The notes under the pieces: generated by a model
What the model was told of the DNA's origin: nothing
The model's database searches: none
What the model saw: the letters and a program-made list of their open reading frames with translations, nothing else
Assembly: GCA_003448685.1 (NCBI GenBank)
Contig: DLXW01000214.1
Location: forward strand, 1-16,137
Direction of reading: 5' to 3'
DNA from: Cyanothece sp. UBA12306
Lineage (GTDB): Bacteria; Cyanobacteriota; Cyanobacteriia; Cyanobacteriales; Microcystaceae
DNA: 16,137 bases
Part shown: piece by piece, positions 1 to 8,800 of the stretch
Layout: every line of letters starts with the position of its first letter
Numbering within the stretch: position 1 is the stretch's first letter
Program-made: the position numbers and the translations under genes

Positions 1-16
1 TAGTCCAATTTTTGTC

Positions 17-111
17 TTCCCCCTCTTCCCACCCTTCCCACCCTTCCCTCTCTTCCCCCTCTTCCCTCTCTTCCCACCCTTCCCTCTCTTCCCTCTCTTC
101 CCCCTCTTTCC
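17..111. repeat. 9-bp polypyrimidine minisatellite
   Basis: Ten consecutive 9-base units occupy 17-106, followed by a partial unit. Three variants alternate: TTCCCCCTC, TTCCCACCC and TTCCCTCTC. The tract is almost purely pyrimidine on the plus strand, so the minus strand carries many closely spaced GGG runs. It ends directly at the stop codon of the small minus-strand gene at 112. The apparent plus-strand reading frame through it (Ser/Pro/His-rich) is a product of the 9-base period, not a gene. Confidence 0.93.
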
Positions 112-345
112 TCAATATTCACTTGGGGGGCGATCGCTACTCCATCCCCACCAAGCTTGCCCACATTCACAGTGATAAAATTCTTGCCATTTACGGCGAT
201 AATCTTCTCCTATGACCGGTGAACGGCGATTAATCCAAACCTGTTGGGCTTTACTTGCTTTACTGTGACAACGGGGACAGTGGAATTGTAGCCCGTGAAT
301 TGCTGTCTGAGTCCAAATAGGGGGAGAGGGACTAAAAGCATCCAT
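112..345 (-). CDS. small zinc-ribbon-like protein, conserved-hypothetical type
   Basis: This is a 77-residue soluble protein with a CPRC pair (Cys23, Cys26) and a second CEC pair (Cys59, Cys61) about 33 residues apart, the spacing expected of a zinc ribbon, although the second knuckle is CxC rather than CxxC. Between the knuckles it is basic (RRSP, YRRKWQ), and the end is Trp-rich (AWWGWSSDRP). A good ribosome site, AAAGGA at 357-362 on this strand, sits 11 bases before the ATG and supports the start. The gene begins 41 bases after lepB in the same direction, so it is probably the last gene of the mazG-lepB run. I do not recognise a named family; nucleic-acid or protein binding is only a guess from the ribbon. 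Its last codons contain a HIP1 site, and the 9-bp repeat tract begins immediately after its stop. Confidence 0.72.
   Translation of the reverse strand: MDAFSPSPPIWTQTAIHGLQFHCPRCHSKASKAQQVWINRRSPVIGEDYRRKWQEFYHCECGQAWWGWSSDRPPSEY
130..137. repeat. HIP1 octamer
   Basis: GCGATCGC, the highly iterated palindrome of many cyanobacterial genomes. This copy lies inside the last codons of the zinc-ribbon gene. Confidence 0.9.
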
Positions 346-386
346 CGATTGTAATATCCTTTAATAATAGTTCTTTGACTTTTTAA

Positions 387-977
387 TTATATTTTCCCGA
401 TTCTTGCAAAGGGAAAAAATCTAAATATTGCGTGTCCAATAACATTTTTTTGGGGTAAAAATCCCCAGGCGTGGGAATCATTACTATTATTTCTATTGTC
501 TCCCATTACAAATAATTTATGATCGGGAATTTTAATCGATTTTAAATTATAATTGGGTGATTCTAAAAGATAATTTTCTAATAAGGGTTGATTATTGATA
601 TAGACTTTCCCCTTAATAACAGCAATGGTTTCTCCAGGCAGTCCAACAACTCTTTTAATAAATGCTTGTTCTTTTTGATAACCTAGTAATCTTAATTGAG
701 TTGGAGGTTCAAAAACGATAATATCTCCTCTTTGGGGGGTATGAAAATAATAAGAAACTTTTTCAACTACCAAGCGATCGCCTATTTCTAAGGTTGGTAA
801 CATTGACTCGGATGGAATGTAGCGAGGTTCGGCAATAAAAGTCCGAATAACTAATGCTAATACCAAAGCAATAATGACAATCTGTAGATTTTCCCAAATA
901 CTTTTCCACCATTGATTTTTTAAAGATAATGATGGGGAAGAAGATGTTAAAGTCTTTTGTTTTTCGTCTAGGGTCAT
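387..977 (-). CDS. lepB: signal peptidase I
   Basis: A type I leader peptidase of 196 residues that cleaves signal peptides from exported preproteins on the outer face of the cytoplasmic (and in cyanobacteria thylakoid) membrane. One N-terminal membrane anchor spans about residues 31-48. The catalytic serine is Ser58 in PSESMLPTL and the general-base lysine is Lys108 in FIKRVVGLPGE; the conserved GDNRNNSNDSHAWG box is at 159-172. These are all the S26 family hallmarks, and the length is normal for the short cyanobacterial forms. It follows mazG by 58 bases and precedes the zinc-ribbon gene by 41, all in one direction, which suggests one transcript. The ATG at 977 has only a weak GAGA-type ribosome site. 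Which of the usual multiple cyanobacterial paralogues this is cannot be told here. Confidence 0.96.
   Translation of the reverse strand: MTLDEKQKTLTSSSPSLSLKNQWWKSIWENLQIVIIALVLALVIRTFIAEPRYIPSESMLPTLEIGDRLVVEKVSYYFHTPQRGDIIVFEPPTQLRLLGYQKEQAFIKRVVGLPGETIAVIKGKVYINNQPLLENYLLESPNYNLKSIKIPDHKLFVMGDNRNNSNDSHAWGFLPQKNVIGHAIFRFFPFARIGKI
774..781. repeat. HIP1 octamer
   Basis: GCGATCGC inside lepB, covering the codons around Gly66-Asp67-Arg68, just after the catalytic serine motif. Confidence 0.9.
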
Positions 978-1035
978 AAAAATCTCAATGATATTTAAAA
1001 AAATTATAGCCTATTTTAATTAAATTGTTTAATGA

Positions 1036-1869
1036 TTACTGATTTAATTGTTTTTTTGCTTGTTGCCAGAGAGCTTCTAATTGCTCTAGATTATAATCGG
1101 AGAGAGGGCGATCAGCAAATATTTCCATTTTTGATAACCTTTGAATAAATCTTTTATTGGTTCCTTGTAGTGCTTCTGAAGCATCTAAATCATACCATCG
1201 GGCAATATTAATTATGGTAAAAAGTAAGTCTCCTAATTCAGCTTGTTGATGGTTTTTATTATCGGTTCCTAAAGCTTGTTTAAATTCTACTAATTCTTCT
1301 GCAAATTTATGCCACACACCATCAACATTTTCCCATTCAAAACCAACATCTGCCGCTTTTACTGAGATTTTACTACTAGCCATCAAAGGGGGTAAAGTTC
1401 TATGATAACGGTTAAGTTTACGACTCAATAATTGGGCAGTTTCTAGAGTTTCTCCTTTTTCTTGGGCTTTAATCTTTTCCCAATTTTGATGAACTTCTTG
1501 AGAATCTTTGACTTCAACGTCTCCAAAGACATGAGGATGACGACGGATTAATTTTTCGGTAATTCCTTGGGCAACTTCTTTAAGACTAAAATTTCCTTGA
1601 TCACTGGCAATTTGGGCTTGTAATACTACTTGTAAGAGTAAATCACCTAATTCTTCTGCAATAGCTTGGTTATCTTCGCTTTTAATGGCGTGAACCACTT
1701 CATAAGCTTCTTCAATAACATAGGGGATTAATGTTTGGGGAGTTTGGGAAAGATCCCAGGGACAACCACCATCAGGAGATCTTAGTTTAGCTACTACCTC
1801 AATTAAATGATTTAAAGCTTCTAAAATCTCTTCGTAAGTTTGATTGGTAGATTCGATTGACTTAGACAT
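1036..1869 (-). CDS. mazG: nucleoside triphosphate pyrophosphohydrolase MazG
   Basis: All-alpha NTP pyrophosphohydrolase that hydrolyses (d)NTPs to monophosphate and pyrophosphate; it is thought to clean the nucleotide pool. The 277-residue chain carries two tandem MazG domains. The first runs from the GGCPWDL motif (34-40) through the metal-binding EE at 53-54 and EELGD at 72-76; the second begins near DVGFEWENVDG (174-184) with EE at 191-192 and ELGDLLF at 211-217. This two-domain layout matches E. coli-type MazG, and the length is normal. The ATG at 1869 lacks an evident ribosome site, which is frequent in cyanobacteria. It is the first gene of the mazG-lepB-zinc-ribbon run; the 102 bases upstream hold no promoter I would defend. 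Confidence 0.96.
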   Translation of the reverse strand: MSKSIESTNQTYEEILEALNHLIEVVAKLRSPDGGCPWDLSQTPQTLIPYVIEEAYEVVHAIKSEDNQAIAEELGDLLLQVVLQAQIASDQGNFSLKEVAQGITEKLIRRHPHVFGDVEVKDSQEVHQNWEKIKAQEKGETLETAQLLSRKLNRYHRTLPPLMASSKISVKAADVGFEWENVDGVWHKFAEELVEFKQALGTDNKNHQQAELGDLLFTIINIARWYDLDASEALQGTNKRFIQRLSKMEIFADRPLSDYNLEQLEALWQQAKKQLNQ

Positions 1870-1971
1870 ACAGTTAAGACAAAAAAAATAACCTATTATC
1901 TATTATTAACGTTATTCTGAAGTTTAGATAATGGCCAGACTAAACTGTCCACAAATCTTCCCTCATAAAGT

Positions 1972-2676
1972 TCATGAATCATCAAGTAAAAGTAATTCAG
2001 AGATAGTTTTAAATTTATAGCCCTTGTTTCGTAATTTTGGTATTATCCTTTCAGTTGCTGCAACTGTCGCTGAACGATCACTTCCACCATCATGCAAGAG
2101 GATAATTGAACCTGGTTTAATATGTTCAATGATATAATTCTCTATTAAATCAGGATCAGAGCTTGCATAATCTTTGGGATCTACATCCCACATAATGTTT
2201 TTTTTACCCATATTGCTGAGGATGTAAGGTAAGATAAAAAGCTTAAATCCAAAGGGTGCTCGAAAATGAATTTCCTGATTGACGCCTAGTTGGTGTAGAA
2301 TTTGCTCAGTTTTTTCTATCTCTTCCCTAATAAATGAAGGTTTTTTTAAGACTAGCTGTTGATGAGAATAAGAGTGATTACCTAGTTCATGTCCCTTTGT
2401 TATGATTAGTCTAACTGTATCCGTATATTGTTCGATGTTTTTTCCAATAACAAAGAAAGTGGCTTTTACCTGGAGACGTTCCAATAGGGTAAGTAATTGG
2501 TTGGTATAAATTGGTGATGGCCCGTCATCATAAGTCAAAGCTATTGCTTTTTCTTGGGTTTTAACATGAGTCACATAATCTCCAATCAGTTGAAACTTAG
2601 AGGTTTTTGCTATTTTATTTAAGATATAAACGATAATTGATATTAGTATAGAATAGAACGCTAATTGTTGAAGCAT
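1972..2676 (-). CDS. membrane-anchored polysaccharide deacetylase (NodB/CE4)
   Basis: A carbohydrate esterase family 4 enzyme that removes N- or O-acetyl groups from a polysaccharide such as peptidoglycan or an exopolymer. Residues 4-20 are one hydrophobic helix, either an uncleaved anchor or a signal, placing the catalytic domain outside the cytoplasmic membrane. The CE4 motifs are in order: TYDDGP (48-53, catalytic and metal Asp50/Asp51), HSYSH (101-105, metal His101/His105), FRAPFG (138-143), the WDVDPKDY segment (163-170) and LLHDGG (193-198, His195). All key residues are present and the 234-residue length is normal. It lies downstream of the glycosyltransferase genes on the same strand, so its substrate may be the polymer they build; the 271-bp gap means co-transcription is uncertain. 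Confidence 0.93.
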   Translation of the reverse strand: MLQQLAFYSILISIIVYILNKIAKTSKFQLIGDYVTHVKTQEKAIALTYDDGPSPIYTNQLLTLLERLQVKATFFVIGKNIEQYTDTVRLIITKGHELGNHSYSHQQLVLKKPSFIREEIEKTEQILHQLGVNQEIHFRAPFGFKLFILPYILSNMGKKNIMWDVDPKDYASSDPDLIENYIIEHIKPGSIILLHDGGSDRSATVAATERIIPKLRNKGYKFKTISELLLLDDS

Positions 2677-2947
2677 TAGATTAAATTATTGCTAAGTGTA
2701 AAGTTTTTCATTAATTTAAATTAAGGGAACATCCTCTTGTCGCAGTTTAACCATTTTAGGATTGCTGAAACTATTATCTATTGTCGCTTTGAGAAATTCG
2801 CTTCCAAAAATACTATCCTCTCTTAAATAACATCATTATATCAGACTGGGTTATTGAATCATAGTCTAAACTATAGTAAAAAATCTGAACCTCTCAAAAC
2901 TCTCAATAGCCTGAACTAGATCTAGAATAATCTTCACGAAAGACAGT

Positions 2948-3493
2948 CTAATAACACAATAATGAACTTAAAAAATCTCTTAAAGAATAATGACAATAAC
3001 TGTCTTTTCCCTCAATTGTTCTCTCAACCATCCATCCTGTTATTTGTTGTGGTGATCGCCATAATTCTAAATGTTCCACGGGAGGATCAGCATAAAAACT
3101 TTTGTCTCCCTTTCCTAGCAATTCTGAACTCCAATGGGTAAACTCATCGTGACTAACTCGATAAATAGGAAAATTTCCCGCTAAAGGAACTCCCCAACCA
3201 TCAAAGGCGATCAATGCTTTGATTTTACCGCCGCTTATTTGCCATCCCCAAGCTGCACTAATTGCACCGACAACTCCCGCACTAAAACCAATAATAATTA
3301 ATTGAGATGATGACTTGGCTTGGCATTTTTCCTGTAAAAACTTTAGAATATGCCATCCAGAATAGGGAGGATATTGATCCGTAGGGAAGACTAATAAATT
3401 CTCCAAATCAATCGACTGCTTAGTTAATTCTTGAATAAAACTATCCGTTAATTTTAGATCATGTATTCCTGGACAGATTAAATGAATAGACAT
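2948..3493 (-). CDS. short alpha/beta-hydrolase-like protein
   Basis: A 181-residue protein with a nucleophile-elbow sequence GFSAG (69-73, Ser71) following a hydrophobic strand LIIIGF, and an N-terminal strand SIHLICPGI, both as in alpha/beta hydrolases. A second strand ALIAFDGWG (93-101) could supply an acid (Asp98), and His141 or His168 could complete a triad, but no assignment is secure. The chain is shorter than most members of the fold, so a lid or terminal region may be missing. It starts 22 bases after the GT2 gene and no other promoter is apparent, so it is probably co-transcribed with the two glycosyltransferases. Esterase or thioesterase action in polysaccharide tailoring is inference from context only. 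Confidence 0.8.
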   Translation of the reverse strand: MSIHLICPGIHDLKLTDSFIQELTKQSIDLENLLVFPTDQYPPYSGWHILKFLQEKCQAKSSSQLIIIGFSAGVVGAISAAWGWQISGGKIKALIAFDGWGVPLAGNFPIYRVSHDEFTHWSSELLGKGDKSFYADPPVEHLELWRSPQQITGWMVERTIEGKDSYCHYSLRDFLSSLLCY

Positions 3494-3515
3494 CAGAATT
3501 ATTCACTTGGAATGA

Positions 3516-4421
3516 TTAAGCATCAGGTTGAGGAGGAGGAATAATCTCTAAAGTTTTACCTAGTTTTAGTCTTGCCATTTGCCAAGCGTGCAGGGATTTT
3601 CTGAAGTCTTGATCCTCATAGCGAGGAATAGATTCTAACATCGCTTTAAAGTATCCTAAAACAATAAAAAGACCGCCAATAATCAAGGGTTTTTCTCTCA
3701 TCCTATATAGTCCAATGGCAAAAATATAGAGGGGATGAGTTCCCATAAAATATTGTCCTTTTCCCCAACGAAGTCTACCTGTTAATACACCTTTATGAGA
3801 TGATCCCATTAGTCTTTGATGAATAAAATTGAGGTCAGGATTTTCCATACTACAGGTTCTCCAACCTTTCATTCTTGCGCGATGATAAGCAATACCATCC
3901 CAATGAACTTCTCGAACAAATCCACCAATATCTTCAAAACATTGACGGCGATAAAAGTTAATTCCTCCAGCTACCATTTCATCAGATATTCTTTCTTGAA
4001 TTAATTTTCCATTTTCTTCTAAGAATGGTTTACCACTGGCTCCACCCAAATAGCGATCTCGTGCAAAAAAAGTCAGTAAAGTTTCAAAATATTTAAGAGG
4101 TAATTCAAGATCACCATCTACTTTTCCAATATAATTATAGTCTTTAGTTTTGAGTCTTTCATAACCATAATAAAAGGCTTCTACCACTCCTGGTCCTACT
4201 GAACGAACCCCGCGATCTGGCTTTTTCTCAATATGAATCCAATCATATTCTTGAGCTGCTTTTTCTAAGATTTCAGGAGTTGTATCCGTTGAACCATCAT
4301 CAACAATAAGCCATTCTACCGGCCTTAAGGTTTGATTTACTATTGACTTAATCATGCGACCGATAAAATTTCCTTCATTTCTCACGGGAGAAATTAGAAC
4401 AATACGAGAAGTAGTACTCAT
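3516..4421 (-). CDS. family 2 glycosyltransferase
   Basis: A GT-A fold inverting glycosyltransferase of 301 residues that would transfer a sugar from a nucleotide-activated donor. The N-terminal strand and loop VLISPVRNEGNFIGRMIKS (8-26), the donor-binding VDDGSTD (40-46) and the DxD-type metal site VDGDLEL (101-107) are all present; the acceptor region around FVREVHWDG (168-176) is plausible. A hydrophobic stretch at about 246-264 near the C terminus may associate with the membrane. It is packed between the GT4 gene (23 bases upstream) and the hydrolase-like gene (22 bases downstream). Donor and acceptor cannot be deduced. The product is likely part of an exopolysaccharide, capsule or lipopolysaccharide side chain. 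Confidence 0.93.
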   Translation of the reverse strand: MSTTSRIVLISPVRNEGNFIGRMIKSIVNQTLRPVEWLIVDDGSTDTTPEILEKAAQEYDWIHIEKKPDRGVRSVGPGVVEAFYYGYERLKTKDYNYIGKVDGDLELPLKYFETLLTFFARDRYLGGASGKPFLEENGKLIQERISDEMVAGGINFYRRQCFEDIGGFVREVHWDGIAYHRARMKGWRTCSMENPDLNFIHQRLMGSSHKGVLTGRLRWGKGQYFMGTHPLYIFAIGLYRMREKPLIIGGLFIVLGYFKAMLESIPRYEDQDFRKSLHAWQMARLKLGKTLEIIPPPQPDA

Positions 4422-4444
4422 AACTATTGGGCAATTCAGAAAAA

Positions 4445-5656
4445 CTAAAAGTAAGTTAACAGATGATTGACTATTATGTCTATATTAAATTTTTGCTCTA
4501 TTTTTTGTCTTGCTTGTTGGGTAATTTTACTGAGGTTCACTGAATCATTGAATACTTGATTAATTTTATCAGCTAAGGAGTCGGGATTATTGGGCTCAGC
4601 TAAATAACCCGTCACACCATCTTCAATTAATTCGGCAATGCCTGAAATTTTGGTGGAAATAACAGGTACTCCTATAGACATTGCTTCCATCAAAACAACG
4701 GGTATACCGTCTTGATCTCCTTGACTATCTTGTTGACAAGCTAACACAAAAATGTCAGAATCGTCAATCCAAGAAAATACTTGATGATTGGGTATTGCTC
4801 CTTGAAAATGGACTTTAGACTCTAAACCATAAGTCACAACTAAAGATTTTAGTTCTTCTTTTAGTTCACCATCTCCACCGATTTCTAATAGAAACTCTTG
4901 ACCTTGATTATTTAAGTTATTAATTGCTAATATCAAAGTTTTCATGCCTTTTTTTTCTACCAATCTACCTAAGGATTTAATCACCTTTTTATTAGTTGAT
5001 TTGGTATGATGACTAAAAGGATATTGATCTAGAGCTATGCCACATCTAACTACCTTGATTTTTTCTGGTTGATTAGTTTGTTTTACTAGAAAATTACGAT
5101 TATATTCTGAAATTGTAATAGCAAATTTGGAACGATTAACTTTTTGACTTAATAGTAAACGATTTTCAAATAAATCATTAGCATGGGAGGTAAAAGTAAA
5201 AGTAATTTTGGATAATGATGCTGCATACATTCCTATCTGAGTTGGAACATTAGCGAAATGAATATGCAAATGTTCACATTGACTATTAATTAACAATTTG
5301 GCAACTGAATTTGCTTGTAAAAAATGATAGAATAATTTTAGAGAATTTAGCTTAATTAAGCCAATACTAATAATATCTTTTAGCACCAGATCTAAAGTAC
5401 AAAAGTAACTTAGGGGATTTTTTTGAAAAATAATTAAATTATCCAGTAAAATAGTTAAGAAAGAACGACGATAGAGAAAAAATGTTTTTTGCAAAAGTTC
5501 CTGTATGTCTGGGTTTTCATCTATTAGCTTAGGAGAGTGAACTGAAATAGGAATGATCTCAACATTTCGCTTTTGTAGTGCTAAAATTTCCCTATAAACA
5601 AAGGTTTCTGATAATGAGGGTATTTCTGGTGCTAAATAAGCTATTTTTTTGAGCAT
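4445..5656 (-). CDS. family 4 glycosyltransferase, WcaL-like
   Basis: A 403-residue GT-B fold retaining glycosyltransferase. The N-terminal domain opens with IAYLAPEIPSLSETFVYRE, typical of WcaL/colanic-acid-type enzymes, and includes HIHFANVPTQ (131-140) and FTSHANDLFENR (155-166) in the acceptor half. The C-terminal donor domain starts near SLGRLVEKKG (228-237). It contains GGDGE (260-264) and the signature DGIPVVLMEAMSIGVPVIST (316-335), in which the usual E-x7-E is D316-x7-E324. The ATG at 5656 is first in a tight three-gene group with GT2 and the hydrolase-like gene. A TTTAGA/TATAAT pair about 46 bases upstream may be its promoter. It probably adds a sugar to a lipid-linked exopolysaccharide or O-antigen-like repeat unit; specificity is unknown. 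Confidence 0.94.
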   Translation of the reverse strand: MLKKIAYLAPEIPSLSETFVYREILALQKRNVEIIPISVHSPKLIDENPDIQELLQKTFFLYRRSFLTILLDNLIIFQKNPLSYFCTLDLVLKDIISIGLIKLNSLKLFYHFLQANSVAKLLINSQCEHLHIHFANVPTQIGMYAASLSKITFTFTSHANDLFENRLLLSQKVNRSKFAITISEYNRNFLVKQTNQPEKIKVVRCGIALDQYPFSHHTKSTNKKVIKSLGRLVEKKGMKTLILAINNLNNQGQEFLLEIGGDGELKEELKSLVVTYGLESKVHFQGAIPNHQVFSWIDDSDIFVLACQQDSQGDQDGIPVVLMEAMSIGVPVISTKISGIAELIEDGVTGYLAEPNNPDSLADKINQVFNDSVNLSKITQQARQKIEQKFNIDIIVNHLLTYF

Positions 5657-5701
5657 AAAGTTTGTATTTTAGGTAAAGTAACATGGATTTATATTTATTC
5701 T

Positions 5702-5729
5702 ATTATAAAACTTCTAAATATAATCTAAA
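5702..5729 (-). promoter_or_regulatory. possible sigma-70-type promoter of the GT4 operon
   Basis: On the minus strand a perfect TATAAT (5702-5707) is preceded, at 16-base spacing, by TTTAGA (5724-5729), a 4 of 6 match to TTGACA. The -10 box lies about 46 bases before the GT4 start codon. In AT-rich DNA such matches also arise by chance. Confidence 0.35.
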
Positions 5730-5771
5730 AAATTGTAATACACAAAAAAATTATCATGTTCCCAAAATTAA

Positions 5772-5785
5772 AAGCTAACTAGCTT
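5772..5785 (-). terminator. weak hairpin after the AAA/WD40 gene
   Basis: AAGCT-AACT-AGCTT forms a 5-bp stem with a 4-base loop 17 bases after the stop of the WD40 gene; on the minus strand it runs into TTTAATTTT. The stem is short and AT-rich, so this is at best a weak intrinsic terminator separating the WD40 gene from the GT4 group. Confidence 0.22.
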
Positions 5786-5801
5786 AGACTAATTTGATCA
5801 A

Positions 5802-8800
5802 TTATTTACAAACCTTTAGTTTAGCTTTTTCTTCCGGACGATTTACTAGATAATCTTGCAACCATGTACATCCCTCAATTAAGAGATTTTCCAAGCGAGT
5901 AAACTCTTCTTGTATGAGCCAAATTTTAGCTGTACCGTCCCTAGCTACCGTTATCAGTCGCTGACTATCTTGACTAAATTGTAGTTCCCCAATGGACTCT
6001 TGATGACCTTTTATTTTATTATGAAGGTTAGCTTGAAGATCCCATAATCTAATAGTTCCATCTCTCGATGCAGTAGCTAATCTTTGACCATTAGGGCTAA
6101 ATTTAACACGGGAAACGGGGAAAAGATCACTTTTTAAAGTTTTTAAAATATTTCCCTGAAGATCCCACAATTTTGAGGTACTATCTTTGGAAGCAGTTAA
6201 TAAATATTGGCCATCAGGACTAAAAGCTAAATCATTAACTTGATCTTTATGTCCTAAAAATTCCTGTTGTAAATTTCCCTGTAAATCCCATAATTTTGCA
6301 GATTTATCGCTAGAAGCTGTAGCTATACTTTGTCCATCCGAACTAAATTTAATTTGATAAATAGTTTCTTGATGAGCATTGAATTTGTTGATTAATTTAG
6401 GTGAAAAATTGTTAATATCCCATAGCCAAACTTCTCCTGAACGGGTACCTATTGCTAATAAATTACCATCAGGATTAAAGCTAACATCATAAATTCTAAC
6501 CGAGTCATCAAATAATTTCATTAATAAATTACCTTGTTTATCCCATAATTTAACCCAGCCATTATTGTCAGCTGTGACAATCTTTTGACCATTATAACTA
6601 AAGTTTAAACTATTAATTCCGCTATTATGAGCTTCAAATTCTAGTATTTTTTCACCTTGTAAATTCCATAAATAAACTTGTCCATTTTCTGAGGCAATTG
6701 CTAACAATTGATCATTAGATGATAAACTCATTGCAGTTACATAATTATTAATAGTTTTAAAACCTTGTTTTGTTGTAGAGTTAACTTGCCAAAGTTTAAC
6801 TGTTCCATCACTTGATGCAGTAGCTAAACTTTGTCCATCGGTACTAATAGCAACATCATAAACTGGATCTTGATGTCCCCTAAAAACCTTCACTTCGACC
6901 CCTTGACTATTCCATATTCTAGCAGTTCCATCACTCGAAGCAGTAGCGATCCATTGGCCATTTTTGCTATATGTAACATTTTTGACTAATTCTTGATGTC
7001 CTTTGAGGTTTAAAAGTAATTTTCCTTGATTATCCCAAACTTTTACCGTTCCATCCTTAGCAGAAGCGGCTAATCTTTGGCTATCAGGACTAAAACTGAC
7101 ACTATAAAAAGAGTTGACATTATCTTTTAAAGTTTTTAATAGTTTTCCTTGATTATTCCAGACCTTGACAGTTCCATCTCGCGAAGCAGTAGCAATGCGT
7201 TGACTATCAGGACTAAATAGGCCATGATCAATGGATTTTTCATGGCTTTTCAAGATAGCAAGTTGCTTTCCTTGTAAGTTCCAAATTCTAGCTGTATTAT
7301 CTCTAGAAGTAGTTAATAGATATTTTCCATTAGGACTAAAAGCTATACTATAAACGGATGAATCATGGCCTTTAATAGTTACTAATTCTTGTCCTTGTAA
7401 ATTCCATAATTTTGCAGTATTGTCTTGGGATGCAGTAGCAATACTTTTACCATCGGGACTAAAAACAACTCTGTAAATATTGCCTTGATGTCCATTGATA
7501 AGCTTTTTTTGCCGTCCTTGCCAGTCCCAAATACGAAGAGTTCCGTCACTTGAAGCAGTAGCAATTAATTGGCCATTGGGACTAAAACTAACACTATTAA
7601 CAGCATCTTGATGACCAATTAATTTATTTTTTTCGTGAATACGATCAAGAATTTGTTCTAAGGAAGTAATCGGACTGGTAGCGGGATAATCTTGTAATAT
7701 TCTTTGATCTTTAACCATGTATTTTAATTGTTGCGCTCCTTCCATTGCTGATAACAAACCATCAAGTTGTTCAAATTCAAATTGTCTTCTAGCACTATCT
7801 CCAATTTGTTCTAGTTGACTTCCTTTTTGGGCTTCTTGCTGCTTTTTAATAGCTGATTTTGCTTGGCTAAAAGAAATGATTGCACCTACTAAAGAAACCG
7901 CCAAAATTCCTAATCCAATACGGATCATATTTTGTGCTTTTTGATTAGCCTTAGTTAAAATTTCATTGGCTTTTTTTTGAGCTAATAAGTTTGATTCGGC
8001 TTCTCTTTTATCTAAATCTTGACTAGCTGTTAAAAATTGGTAATCAATATTGCCTAAATTTTTATCCATCGCCCAACCCAAGGCATCTTTTAACGCTTGT
8101 CCTCGCAATAAACGGGAATTATCTTCATAGTTAGAAGCAATCCAAGCAGTAATAGATTCTGAATAGGGACGAATTTGTTCTAGTTCTTTACTAACCCATT
8201 TATGGTTAAAAACTTCTTGATAAATTTTATTATAAACTATCAGAAAGTTATTGCGCTTAACCACTAATCCCGAAAGGCGTAATTCTGTTTGTTCTGGGCT
8301 ATCATCGGCTTCAATTGAGCCTTGTTGCAAAATTTGTTGATATAACCCTAGGAGTTTTCCTGTGCGTTTTTCATTACGTAATAGGCGATCTCTTATCGTC
8401 TTTAGATGTACGGGTTCATCTTGGGATTCCCAGTTAAATATAATTGATTCTTGTACAATTTTGGCAACAGTTTCTATTTCTTGATTTTCAGGAATTTTGG
8501 CGTTATTTTTTAATAGTATTTGACATATTTTTTGGGTTAAAAAAGGTTGTCCTCCTGTCCAGTCTAAAACAGCTTTTAAAACCTTTTTTGGAGATTCTGT
8601 AATAGCTATTAATCCAGGAATTAATGGCTGAACTTCTTCTAAGGTAAAACCTGTTAATTCGATTGGTTGACCTATATTAAAAGGAGTTTGGGTTTTGTCT
8701 CGAATTAAATCGGAAGGAGTGGCAACTCCGAATAAAGCAAATATAAGACGTTCATAGCTTTTATTTTCTGCCCTTTGATTATAACAAAATCGAATTAAAG

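Noticed and set aside
17..106. Regular repetition considered as a CRISPR array.
   Set aside because: The units are 9 bases long and contiguous, with no unique spacers and no cas genes nearby.
12..215. Plus-strand reading frame rich in Ser, Pro and His.
   Set aside because: It is generated by the 9-bp repeat, whose period preserves any frame, and it overlaps the better-supported zinc-ribbon gene on the other strand.
2916..2925. CTAGATCTAG palindrome in the spacer between the deacetylase and hydrolase-like genes.
   Set aside because: A 10-bp palindrome without flanking symmetry or promoter context is too weak to call an operator.
3816..4004. Plus-strand frame within the GT2 gene.
   Set aside because: It is antisense to a motif-complete glycosyltransferase.
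7382..7564. Second minus-strand frame within the WD40 repeats.
   Set aside because: It is in a different frame of the same strand as the 1161-residue gene; repeat composition keeps it open by accident.
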